A DNA stretch of 25,510 nt, taken from Claveliimonas sp963592205 (lineage in GTDB: Bacteria > Bacillota > Clostridia > Lachnospirales > Lachnospiraceae). A program made the translations under genes and the position numbers. Below are positions 1-7,653 of the stretch, one piece after another. The notes under the pieces are model-generated. The model was not told where the DNA came from. It saw only the letters and a program-made list of their open reading frames with translations, and made no database searches. The DNA is taken from NCBI GenBank assembly GCA_963592205.1, contig CAVAVU010000011.1, positions 1-25,510 of the forward strand, read 5' to 3'. The number at the start of each line of letters is the position of its first letter. The first letter of the stretch is position 1.

Positions 1-1
1 T

Positions 2-625
2 CGCATTTCGGCCGTTTTGCTCCGCAAAGCCGGCCGTTGGAATGTGCCATATGCAGTTATGATAAACGATATCAGATTTAAGGGTAAAAGATCTGTTAAT
101 TGGGATGAGGTAAAAGCTTATATTGAGGAATTTGTGGGAGATGATTATACAATTGCTGAAACCAGTGATGTTGTTTATATAGGTTCTGATTTGCCAGACG
201 AATATACGGGATCTGAATATACTGAAAGTTTGAGAGGTGCAAATGCAAAAGCAAAGGCAAATGCTTCACAAGGCATCCCAGAATTGCTTAATATTGCAAA
301 GGGTAAGCATTTTAGAGAAAATCATGCGGCAAAGCATAAAAGAAATGCAAAGTTTGGATGGTATCGGTATGATTCTAGATTTGCACTTCCTGCATATGGA
401 GACAATGGCGAGGTTGAAAGATATAATGTGTTTCATGCATCTATGTTAATAAGATGTGCAAATGATAGAAAGATGTATCTGTATGATGTGCTAGATATAA
501 AAAAAGAAACGAGCAACCCTCTCAGCTAAAAGCTTACCAGACAAAAAACCCATTTCTTTATTGAAAGAATAGCAAAAATAGTAGATGTTGTCAATAACAA
601 GAAAGAGCTTGCAAGCATTGAATAA
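2..625 (+). pseudogene. Mobile-element-type hypothetical protein, broken 3' end
   Basis: The reading frame is open from the left edge, so the true start may lie outside. An ATG at 59 (MINDIRFKGK) is the likeliest internal start, although no clear ribosome site precedes it. The body has alternating basic and aromatic blocks, including AKGKHFRENHAAKHKR, GWYRYDSRFALP and YLYDVLDIKKETSNPL. From memory I associate these with hypothetical proteins carried on conjugative elements and phages of gut Clostridia; the function is unknown. The frame meets a TAA at 527-529, then continues in the same frame for 31 sense codons to a second stop at 623-625. The next frame also shows a protein-like stretch (SLPDKKPISLLKE) just after the first stop. 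Nonsense or frameshift decay of a longer C-terminus is therefore likely. No integrase or transfer gene is in view. The family assignment is tentative. Confidence 0.5.
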
Positions 626-691
626 GCCCGCAAAGTTGACAAATGACCAGATATAAAGCTATGATTATCCAGAAAGCTTTAATACTGGGAG

Positions 692-1360
692 ATGATTAAT
701 TTGAATTCAGATTCAATGAAAAAGAAACAGATGACCAGCCGGGTTATAATCTATCTGCTGGGAATGATAGTGTTAGCATTGGGGATTACATTGAACACGC
801 AGGCAGGTCTTGGCGCATCGGCAATCGTGTCGATACCATATACAATCAGCCAGGGCACGGGTGCCAATTTTCCTAATCTGACACTGATTGTTTATTGTAT
901 GTTGGTTGTGGCGCAGTTTTTTATTAAAGGGAAAAACTGGCGGTGGATCGATGCGCTGCAGGCGGTGGTTGGTATTGTGTTCACACGTTTTTTGGCGCTA
1001 TTTCAATATGTGATTGCTTATAAAAGCGGAGTTTTTGCGAAGGATCTGGTGGTGTTGCTGCTGGGGATTTTGTTCACGGGTATTGGCGCGGCGATGACTG
1101 TGGATATGCAGCTGATTCCGAATCCGGGTGATGGTATCGTTGGCAGTCTGGCTGAACGCTTTGGCAGGGAACTTGGATTCTGCAAGAACTGCTTTGATGC
1201 ATTTTGTGTGGTGTGTTCATTGATCATTGGTGTTACATTTGGCAATCCATTGATGGGAATCGGTCTTGGTACGATTCTTTCTATGCTGGGTGTTGGACGT
1301 GTGATTTATTTCTTTAATAAAGTGATGAAGGCGCGGTTACTGCAATCAGGCGGGCTATAA
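692..1360 (+). CDS. YczE/YitT-like integral membrane protein
   Basis: This 222-residue protein is very hydrophobic, with about six predicted membrane spans near residues 18-34, 62-79, 86-108, 117-136, 166-182 and 188-208. The pattern of an N-terminal span ending in LGITLNTQAGLGASA, a central IPNPGDG loop and a glycine-rich last span (LMGIGLGTILSMLG) matches the YczE/YyaS/YitT group of uncharacterised bacterial membrane proteins. The substrate or role is not known. The start is ambiguous. ATG 692 sits directly behind GGGAG with almost no spacing, and an in-frame ATG at 716 (MKKKQ, with a basic start typical of a first span) is also plausible. It stands alone, with a terminator overlapping its stop codon, so it is probably not co-transcribed with the next gene. 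Confidence 0.75.
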   Translation: MINLNSDSMKKKQMTSRVIIYLLGMIVLALGITLNTQAGLGASAIVSIPYTISQGTGANFPNLTLIVYCMLVVAQFFIKGKNWRWIDALQAVVGIVFTRFLALFQYVIAYKSGVFAKDLVVLLLGILFTGIGAAMTVDMQLIPNPGDGIVGSLAERFGRELGFCKNCFDAFCVVCSLIIGVTFGNPLMGIGLGTILSMLGVGRVIYFFNKVMKARLLQSGGL

Positions 1361-1384
1361 TTATATAGCCTGCTTTTATATTTT
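1350..1384 (+). terminator. Rho-independent terminator overlapping the stop of the YczE-like gene
   Basis: The stem has arms at 1350-1359 and 1364-1373, with core GGCTATA paired to TATAGCC and extended by three further pairs, one of them G-U. The loop has four bases and a T-rich tail (TTTTATATTTT) follows. The stop codon TAA lies at the top of the stem. Confidence 0.7.
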
Positions 1385-1401
1385 GTAATAGTTTTTTTTG
1401 A

Positions 1402-1431
1402 TTACACAAATTCTTCCAATGGTGCTACACT
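1402..1431 (+). promoter_or_regulatory. Candidate promoter for the LanC-like operon
   Basis: TTACAC (1402-1407) is 18 bases from TACACT (1426-1431), and the -10 is preceded by TGC, giving an extended -10 (TG-N-TACACT). This would start a transcript about 60 bases ahead of the ATG at 1498, which has a strong GGGAGG ribosome site. The call rests on motif match only. Confidence 0.4.
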
Positions 1432-1497
1432 AAGTTTAACACGATAATGCCTACTAACCAGATGGGATAATAGGGGTAATGAACGGGAGGCGTACCT

Positions 1498-2838
1498 ATG
1501 ATTAGCATATATAAAAAGAATTCTGCGGAGGATTATCTGAACACTGCCATTGATGTCGCGAAATGGATCAAGCAGTATGAGGTGAAGAAACCAGTTGGAA
1601 AGAGTTGGAAGATCAGCAGTGGAGCCGGAACGAATGATGGTGATGCGTTGGCGAATCAGATGACAGATCGAAGCATTTACTCCGGAGCAGCAGGTGTCGG
1701 TTTCTTTTATTTGCAGTTGTATGAAGTGACTGGAAATGACGAGTATCTGAACGAAGCAATGCAGGCAGGAGAATATCTGTTAGGAACATATAAAGAAGTT
1801 CAGAAATACAAGCCTGGCATACACGGTGGGATTACCGGAGAAGGGTTATTTGCGGAAGCATTATACCAGAAAACGGGCGAGCAGAAATACCGTGATTATG
1901 CAGTGAAAGCCGGAGATATTGCTTATGAGACTGCAATAAAAGAAGATGGATTCCTGCACTGGGAGAATCTGGTGGATTACATGGGAGATGGAAGTACGGC
2001 AGCGTACTGGATTGATCTGGCAAAGCTTACCGGAGATCAGAAGTATCTGGAATATGCCAAGGAACTGATTGACTATATTCTTACATTTAAGACAGAGCTA
2101 CCGGATGGAACCGTTTACTGGAAATTCTTTGATATTCATAAGTATTTTCCGGAACTTCCAGAGGGCGGCATCTTACCGAACTTTGCACATGGAACTGCAG
2201 GAATTGTATATCTGCTGACGAAGTATTATGAGGCTTCAGGCGATAACAAATATCTGGAAATTGCGGAAGCAGGATTTCAGTTTCTTATCAATATTGCAAT
2301 TAATAAAGAAGACGCATCCATTGTTCCGTATCTGTATCTTCCGGATGGACAGGAGCCGTTTGATGTGTTCTACCTGAGTCTGTGCCATGGACCGGTAGGA
2401 GATGGTGTTGTGGCGAAGGAATTATATAAAGTGACGAAAGATCAGAAATATCTGGAGTTCTATAAACGGTTATCGAATGCATTGGAACAGGCAGGCGTGA
2501 CCTATAAACGTTCGGCAGGCTATTGGAATGACTGCATCTGCTGCGGCTCATCTGGCGTATTGCTTCATTTTATTGATGGCATGCAGTGGACGGATGAACC
2601 GAAGTATAAGAAGCTTGCGACGGGAGTTGCGGATAAGCTGGTAGGAGATGCATATAAGAACGAAGAAGGAACCAGATGGTACAATGCATGGACGAGAGTT
2701 ATGCCGTGGAATGTGGATGCACACATCGGACTTTATATGGGAAGTGCCGGAGCAGCGAGTGCATTGCTTTCGTTATACGGAGCATTGACAGGAACAAAAG
2801 TATCTCAGATTTACGAATTTGCAGAGGAGCAAAAGTAA
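1498..2838 (+). CDS. Stand-alone LanC-like (lanthionine cyclase-family) protein with CCG zinc motif
   Basis: The 446 residues are built of repeated helical hairpins carrying GxxG turns: YSGAAG, GGITGEG, AHGTAG (H231), LCHGPVG (C296), CCGSSG (C348, C349) and YMGSAG. This is the toroidal alpha/alpha-barrel signature of the LanC family. LanC enzymes hold a zinc ion and add cysteine thiols to dehydrated serine or threonine to make thioether rings; eukaryotic LANCL proteins add glutathione to dehydro-amino acids. The zinc ligands expected by comparison are C296 and C348, plus C349 where most LanC proteins have His. This Cys-Cys-Gly form is known from ProcM-type cyclases. No LanB, LanM or precursor peptide is visible, so the substrate is unknown. 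It starts at an ATG behind GGGAGG and lies 54 bases ahead of the cysteine-synthase homologue, probably in one operon. A different alpha/alpha-barrel enzyme is a less likely alternative. Confidence 0.75.
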   Translation: MISIYKKNSAEDYLNTAIDVAKWIKQYEVKKPVGKSWKISSGAGTNDGDALANQMTDRSIYSGAAGVGFFYLQLYEVTGNDEYLNEAMQAGEYLLGTYKEVQKYKPGIHGGITGEGLFAEALYQKTGEQKYRDYAVKAGDIAYETAIKEDGFLHWENLVDYMGDGSTAAYWIDLAKLTGDQKYLEYAKELIDYILTFKTELPDGTVYWKFFDIHKYFPELPEGGILPNFAHGTAGIVYLLTKYYEASGDNKYLEIAEAGFQFLINIAINKEDASIVPYLYLPDGQEPFDVFYLSLCHGPVGDGVVAKELYKVTKDQKYLEFYKRLSNALEQAGVTYKRSAGYWNDCICCGSSGVLLHFIDGMQWTDEPKYKKLATGVADKLVGDAYKNEEGTRWYNAWTRVMPWNVDAHIGLYMGSAGAASALLSLYGALTGTKVSQIYEFAEEQK

Positions 2839-2892
2839 CAGATAAGAATATAAAACAGATAATAAATTAGAAAGCAAAATGGAGGACATATC

Positions 2893-3870
2893 ATGAGTAA
2901 TATACATAAAAGCATTGCAGAATTAGTAGGACACACACCACTTCTGGAACTGGTGAATTTTGAAGAAAATAATAACCTGAAGGCAAAGGTACTTGGCAAG
3001 CTGGAGTATTTTAATCCGTCAGGAAGTGTGAAGGACAGAGCGGCACTGGAGATGCTGGAGGCGGCAGAAGCGTCCGGAGAGCTGAAACCGGGACAGACCG
3101 TGATCGAGACAACAAGTGGAAATACAGGAATCGCTCTTGCTGCATTCTGCGCAGCTAAGAAACATCCGCTGATCATTTATATGGAGCCGGGCTGTACACC
3201 GGAGCGTATCCAGATCATGAAAGCATATGGCACAGATGTAAGAGGTATCATGGAGATTCCGGGAGCGGAAGAGATTCTGAAGAATTACGGATTTGATCCT
3301 GTAAGACTGATGCAGTCTGTCAGCGATTTCGCAAAAGAACAGGATTACTATTATGTGGCACAGCTCTTTAATGAAAATAATCCGGGTGCACATTATAAGA
3401 CTACAGGACCGGAGCTTGTGGAAGACACAGATGGCAAAATTGATATCGCAGTGATGCTTGCAGGAACAGCGGGAACACTGGCGGGCGTAGGTTCTTATCT
3501 GCAGGATCACGTGCCGGGCGTTCAGATCGTGGGAGTACAGCCGACAGCCGATTCCCTGTCATTTGTACCGGATGCAAAAGCAACCATCGATGGTGTCGTA
3601 AGATTCGATAAGCCGGAAGGATGTACACATCCATTTGTGGTAAGACGTAATTTCAAATACGACGAAGTCATCGATGTGCAGGGCGAGGATGCGTATGCAA
3701 CGGCCAGAGAAGTGGCAGCATCGGATGGCGTGTTCTTAGGAGCATCTGCGGCAGCAGCACTTACCGCAGCCAAAGAGCTGGCGCTCAGACCAGAGAACGA
3801 AGGCAAGAATATCGTAGTCATTCTGGCAGATAACGGAATGAAATACTTATCTACGAACATGTATAAATAG
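2893..3870 (+). CDS. Cysteine synthase-family PLP enzyme (CysK/CysM-like)
   Basis: This 325-residue fold-type II PLP enzyme has the PLP lysine K47 in NPSGSVKDRA, the substrate-binding loop TSGNTG (74-79), a phosphate-cup loop (AGTAGTLAG) and a C-terminal GASAAAAL segment where CysK usually has GISSGAA. O-acetylserine sulfhydrylases form an aminoacrylate on PLP and add sulfide to give cysteine. Relatives use other thiols, cleave cystathionine or make 2,3-diaminopropionate. The altered loops (GTAGT, GASAAA) mean the substrate should not be assumed to be O-acetylserine. The start ATG has GGAGG nearby (AATGGAGGACATATC). It sits between a LanC-like gene and an SDR gene only 10 bases downstream, so a role in sulfur or dehydro-amino-acid chemistry with these partners is plausible but inferred. 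Confidence 0.8.
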   Translation: MSNIHKSIAELVGHTPLLELVNFEENNNLKAKVLGKLEYFNPSGSVKDRAALEMLEAAEASGELKPGQTVIETTSGNTGIALAAFCAAKKHPLIIYMEPGCTPERIQIMKAYGTDVRGIMEIPGAEEILKNYGFDPVRLMQSVSDFAKEQDYYYVAQLFNENNPGAHYKTTGPELVEDTDGKIDIAVMLAGTAGTLAGVGSYLQDHVPGVQIVGVQPTADSLSFVPDAKATIDGVVRFDKPEGCTHPFVVRRNFKYDEVIDVQGEDAYATAREVAASDGVFLGASAAAALTAAKELALRPENEGKNIVVILADNGMKYLSTNMYK

Positions 3871-3880
3871 GAGATTCATC

Positions 3881-4648
3881 ATGCGATTTGAGAAGAAAAG
3901 TGTGGTTGTGACTGGTGCCGGAGCCGGGATGGGCAAAGAGATTACATTGCGTTACCTGGCGGAAGGAGCACATGTGACAGCGGCGGATTATAATGTACTT
4001 ACATTACGAGAGCTTGAACAGGAAGTGGCGGAACAGGAGTATCCGGGAGAACTCAGAACTTATGTGGCTGACATTTCCAAAAGAGAAGAAGCTGAGAATC
4101 TGATTGATTATGCGGTGCAGGAATATGGCAGTCTGGATATTCTGGTAAATAATGCGGGAATTGCCGGTCGATGTGAACCGGTAGGTGAACTGGAAGATGA
4201 ACTGTGGGAGCGCGTGCTTGCAGTGAATCTGACCGGAACAATGTATATGATGCGGAAAGCGGTCAATGTGATGCTCGCACAGGAAAGTCGGGGTAATATT
4301 GTCAATATCGCATCGGTGGCCGGGTTGAAAGGCTGTCGTGCCAGCAGTGCGTACACGGTGTCAAAGCATGGCGTTGTGGCGTTGACCGAGCACACAGCGT
4401 ATATGTATCTGCATGAAGGCATCCGCGTCAATGCAATCTGTCCGGGCGGCATACGGACAGATATGGCGGCAGATCATACGAACGAGAGCGAATTTGGCTA
4501 TGCTAGAGTCAGGGGCGGTATGGATCCGAAGTTTGTATTTGGAGAGAAGAAGAATATTGCTGATGCTGTGCTTTTTGTATCCAGCGAGGATGCATCATTT
4601 ATCAATGGTGCGATGATAGTAGTGGATGGAGGAATGAGCTGTAATTAA
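3881..4648 (+). CDS. Short-chain dehydrogenase/reductase (SDR), classical type
   Basis: The 255-residue Rossmann enzyme has the cofactor loop TGAGAGMG (11-18), NNAG (90-93), catalytic S145, Y158 and K162 (YTVSK), and a PGGIRTDM segment after the last core strand. The acidic residue D36 at the end of beta-strand 2 predicts NAD(H) rather than NADP(H). The C-terminal IVVDGGMSCN is the usual SDR ending. The substrate cannot be read from sequence; family members reduce or oxidise alcohols, ketones, sterols and sugars. It is the last gene of the LanC-like/cysteine synthase-like operon. No clear terminator follows; the next gene has its own promoter. Confidence 0.85.
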   Translation: MRFEKKSVVVTGAGAGMGKEITLRYLAEGAHVTAADYNVLTLRELEQEVAEQEYPGELRTYVADISKREEAENLIDYAVQEYGSLDILVNNAGIAGRCEPVGELEDELWERVLAVNLTGTMYMMRKAVNVMLAQESRGNIVNIASVAGLKGCRASSAYTVSKHGVVALTEHTAYMYLHEGIRVNAICPGGIRTDMAADHTNESEFGYARVRGGMDPKFVFGEKKNIADAVLFVSSEDASFINGAMIVVDGGMSCN

Positions 4649-4667
4649 AATGTTGATATAGCATTTG

Positions 4668-4696
4668 TTGAAAGGTATGTCAATATAGTATACAAT
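4668..4696 (+). promoter_or_regulatory. Promoter for the hybrid sensor kinase
   Basis: TTGAAA (4668-4673) is separated by 17 bases from TACAAT (4691-4696), a good sigma-A match. The start point would be near 4703, about 40 bases before the preferred ATG at 4743. Confidence 0.6.
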
Positions 4697-4742
4697 AGAA
4701 TTATGTGAAATGAAGCCTGCAAAGAAAGCGAGGGTGAATCCT

Positions 4743-6860
4743 ATGAAATCAAATGCAAGACGTATCTGCGCGATAGTAGCATTTATTTTTGTTGCTTTTT
4801 TTGCGGGCAGTATTTTTATACAGATGTATAATAACCGGATAAATGCGGACAAATCTGCTTCGATGATACTGGATCAGCTGGAAGATGTGATGGAAGAGAA
4901 TGATGCCAGCATCAGCACGCTGATGGAGACACTGAAGGATGAGTATACGGTTCGTGCGGAAATGATCGCACTAATGGTAAGTGATCATGAAGAACGGGAA
5001 ATCAGTGTGGAAGAGTATCGGGAACTTGCGGAGTATTCCAGCGTGGATGAGATTCATGTGTTTGATGAGTCGGGAACGATCATTGATGGTTCCAATCCGG
5101 AATATTACGGATATAATTTTGATTCCGGCGAGCAGATGGCGTATTTTAAGCCGATGCTGTCTGATAAGACGAAGAGTATGTGTCAGGACGTGACGGAGAA
5201 TACAGCAGAAGGCAAGCCGATGATGTATGCAATCACATGGGCGAAATGCGGCAGACATATGATTCAGGTGGGGATTTCTCCGGACAGGCTGCTGGAACAG
5301 ATGGAAAATAATGATATAAAAATATTAGTTGATAAGATTCCGGTTACGGAAGGCATGGATATTTATCTGATTGATATTGACAGTGGAACGATCATCGGAG
5401 GTACAAATCAGGAGTACATCGGGGAACCGGCTGAAGGTACATCGGAGCGGAGGAAGCAGCTAGAGACGAAAAAGAGATACAAGAAGACAGAGGAGTTGGA
5501 CGGGGGCAAATATTTTATACAATACGAGCGACTCGGAGATTATGTGGTTGTAGTAACCAATGCTGAGATGGCGGTTAATGCCAATCTGCCGTTTATGATG
5601 CTGATCCTGTCAGCAGTGCTGTTCCTTTCGTTCTGTCTGGTGAGTGTAGTCGTGACCAGTGCATTCCAGGCGACAGAGGCATCGCTTCGCAGAGTGGAAA
5701 AAGCGAATCAGGCTAAGACACAGTTCCTTTCAAGAATGTCACATGATATAAGGACACCGTTAAATGGTATTATCGGATTGATCGAGATTGATGAAAAGCA
5801 TGCCGATGACAGAGAACTGATAGACCGTAACAGGCAGAAAGCGAAGGTGGCAGCGGATCATTTGCTGTCGCTGATCAGTGATGTGCTGGAATTATCTAAG
5901 ATGGATGATGAAAATGTGGAACTCGCCCATGTACCGTTTGATATCACGAAGCTTGCGGACGATATTCTGACGATCACTGAGCTACGGGCATCGGAAGCAG
6001 GAATTACTTTGGTACATGAGAATTGCAAAGATCATATCATGTACCCATACGTATACGGAAGTCCGCTTCATGTGAGAAGGATCATATTAAATATATTCAG
6101 CAATGCGATCAAATATAATAAACCGAATGGTTCGATTACCTGTAAGATGCAGATGTTATCGAAAGATGACCAGACAGCAGTATATCAGGTGGTAATATCG
6201 GATACCGGAATCGGTATGAGTCCGGAGTTTTTGGAGCATCTGTTTGAACCATTTTCACAGGAACATACGGATGCGAGAAGTACGTATCAGGGAACCGGTC
6301 TGGGAATGGCTATCGTGAAGAGCCTGCTGGATAAAATGAATGGTACAGTCGAAGTAGAGAGTGCGGAGGGTGTCGGAAGTACATTTACAGTGACGATACC
6401 GTTTGAGACTGCACTGGAAACAGATATTCCGAAGAGAGAAGAAGCGAAGATAACGGATCTGGAAGGCGTCAGCATCCTGCTGGTTGAAGATAATGATCTG
6501 AACATGGAGATTGCAACAGCGATTCTGGAAGATGTGGGTGCAGTGGTGACGAAGGCACAGAATGGACTGGAAGCAGTCGAAATGTTTACACATCATGAGC
6601 CGGGCACATACGATGTGGTGCTGATGGATCTGATGATGCCGGTTATGGATGGCTACGAGGCGGCGAGAACGATCCGCGCATGCGACAGAGAAGATGCAAA
6701 GAACATTCCGATCGTTGCAATGACCGCCAATGCATTTGCAGAAGATGCACAGAAATGTCTGGAAGCCGGGATGGACGGGCATCTGGCGAAGCCAATCGAA
6801 GTGCCGAAGCTGATGAGCATGCTGGCATCGGTAATAAAGCATAAAAGTCCTAATTCTTAA
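4743..6860 (+). CDS. Hybrid sensor histidine kinase/response regulator with extracellular sensor
   Basis: I prefer ATG 4743 (705 residues), because GAGGGTG lies 7 bases upstream; an in-frame ATG at 4710 would add 11 residues. Positions below use the 4743 start. A membrane span at about 9-28 is followed by a roughly 250-residue extracellular region of Cache-like character and a second span near 283-304. Next come a HisKA domain (H334 in SHDIRTPLNG), an ATPase domain with N-box asparagine N454 (NIFSNAIKYN), G1 DTGIGM (D487) and G2 GTGLGM, and a receiver domain with acidic pair E582/D583, phospho-acceptor D629 (LMDLMMPVMDG), T661 and K683. The architecture implies autophosphorylation at His and transfer to the attached receiver. 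There is no DNA-binding domain, so a separate output protein is needed. The ligand is unknown. It is monocistronic by layout. Confidence 0.85.
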   Translation: MKSNARRICAIVAFIFVAFFAGSIFIQMYNNRINADKSASMILDQLEDVMEENDASISTLMETLKDEYTVRAEMIALMVSDHEEREISVEEYRELAEYSSVDEIHVFDESGTIIDGSNPEYYGYNFDSGEQMAYFKPMLSDKTKSMCQDVTENTAEGKPMMYAITWAKCGRHMIQVGISPDRLLEQMENNDIKILVDKIPVTEGMDIYLIDIDSGTIIGGTNQEYIGEPAEGTSERRKQLETKKRYKKTEELDGGKYFIQYERLGDYVVVVTNAEMAVNANLPFMMLILSAVLFLSFCLVSVVVTSAFQATEASLRRVEKANQAKTQFLSRMSHDIRTPLNGIIGLIEIDEKHADDRELIDRNRQKAKVAADHLLSLISDVLELSKMDDENVELAHVPFDITKLADDILTITELRASEAGITLVHENCKDHIMYPYVYGSPLHVRRIILNIFSNAIKYNKPNGSITCKMQMLSKDDQTAVYQVVISDTGIGMSPEFLEHLFEPFSQEHTDARSTYQGTGLGMAIVKSLLDKMNGTVEVESAEGVGSTFTVTIPFETALETDIPKREEAKITDLEGVSILLVEDNDLNMEIATAILEDVGAVVTKAQNGLEAVEMFTHHEPGTYDVVLMDLMMPVMDGYEAARTIRACDREDAKNIPIVAMTANAFAEDAQKCLEAGMDGHLAKPIEVPKLMSMLASVIKHKSPNS

Positions 6861-6861
6861 G

Positions 6862-6926
6862 GAATATCTCAAGTTTTATTAAGATATTCAAAAAAGCATT
6901 GTTATTTCTTTCATACCTGTTAAAAT
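6862..6926 (+). promoter_or_regulatory. Inverted repeat and promoter ahead of the phospholipid operon
   Basis: A perfect 8-base inverted repeat (GAATATCT at 6862-6869, AGATATTC at 6882-6889) lies just upstream of TTGTTA (6899-6904), a 16-base spacer and TAAAAT (6921-6926). The repeat is followed by A residues rather than T, so it is not a convincing + strand terminator for the kinase gene and may be an operator. The ATG at 6934 starts only 8 bases after the -10, so a transcript from this promoter would be leaderless or nearly so. Confidence 0.45.
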
Positions 6927-6933
6927 AGCAGAT

Positions 6934-7653
6934 ATGAAAAAAATAAATATAAACGAGATTGATACAAAAAGAATATTCTGTACGTTGTTGCCACCAGTCT
7001 TTGCATTTACCGTGAACTGTATGGTATACTGGGGAGCACCGTTATTTACGGTGGGGAGAACGGCATATAATCTTTCGGGAAATCTGGATGATCTGGTGCC
7101 ATTTTTACCACCGTTTATTATTGTGTATTTTGGGTGCTATATTTTCTGGGTAATCAATTATCTGCTTATTTCGGCACAGGGAGACGAGCACAGATACCGT
7201 TTCTTTACAGCGGATATCTGCTCCAGACTGGTCTGCCTGGTAATATTTGTAGCATTTCCGACGACCAATACCAGACCGGAACTGATCGGGCATGATATCT
7301 GGACACAGGCTGTGAGATACCTGTATCAATGGGATGCACCGGTGAATCTGTTCCCATCGATCCATTGCCTTGTAAGCTGGATGTGCTGTATCGGTCTGCG
7401 TGGATGTGACCGTATTCCGACATGGTATAAATGGGTATCGAAGTTTATCGCTGTATTAGTGTTCGTATCGACACTGGCACTCAGGCAGCACGTGCTGATT
7501 GATGTAGCTGGCGGAATACTGTTAGCGGAAGCAGCCTGCTATATCAGTAACCGGGCGAATGGGTATAAGGTGTTGCAGAAAGCAACGGAGACTGTGGCGG
7601 AGAGACTTGTTCGTGGATGGAACGGGTTGTTTAGAAGAAAGCAGAAGAGTTAG
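6934..7653 (+). CDS. PAP2-superfamily membrane phosphatase or phosphotransferase
   Basis: The 239-residue protein has five or six membrane spans and the three PAP2 motifs in divergent form: RP at 114-115, PSIH at 141-144 with the proton-donor histidine, and a final motif of R184, H186 and D190 (LRQHVLIDVAGG) in place of the usual SR-x5-H-x3-D spacing. PAP2 enzymes remove phosphate from lipids such as phosphatidic acid, phosphatidylglycerol phosphate or undecaprenyl pyrophosphate, or transfer lipid head groups. The divergent third motif resembles the inositol-phosphorylceramide-synthase-like branch, so head-group transfer is possible. No ribosome site is evident. The stop codon directly abuts the ATG of the flippase-like gene, which puts it firmly in the phospholipid operon. 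Confidence 0.7.
   Translation: MKKININEIDTKRIFCTLLPPVFAFTVNCMVYWGAPLFTVGRTAYNLSGNLDDLVPFLPPFIIVYFGCYIFWVINYLLISAQGDEHRYRFFTADICSRLVCLVIFVAFPTTNTRPELIGHDIWTQAVRYLYQWDAPVNLFPSIHCLVSWMCCIGLRGCDRIPTWYKWVSKFIAVLVFVSTLALRQHVLIDVAGGILLAEAACYISNRANGYKVLQKATETVAERLVRGWNGLFRRKQKS

Noticed and set aside
3019..3510. Long minus-strand frame opposite the cysteine-synthase-like gene
   Set aside because: It is composition-driven, rich in Cys/His/Arg, lacks a ribosome site, and lies wholly within a well-supported gene on the + strand.
6255..6872. 205-residue minus-strand frame opposite the sensor kinase
   Set aside because: It is an antisense shadow of the kinase and receiver domains, with no domain pattern or ribosome site of its own.
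6862..6895. Terminator for the hybrid kinase gene
   Set aside because: The stem is all-AT apart from two pairs per arm, and is followed by A residues, not T. It is more likely an upstream element of the next promoter.
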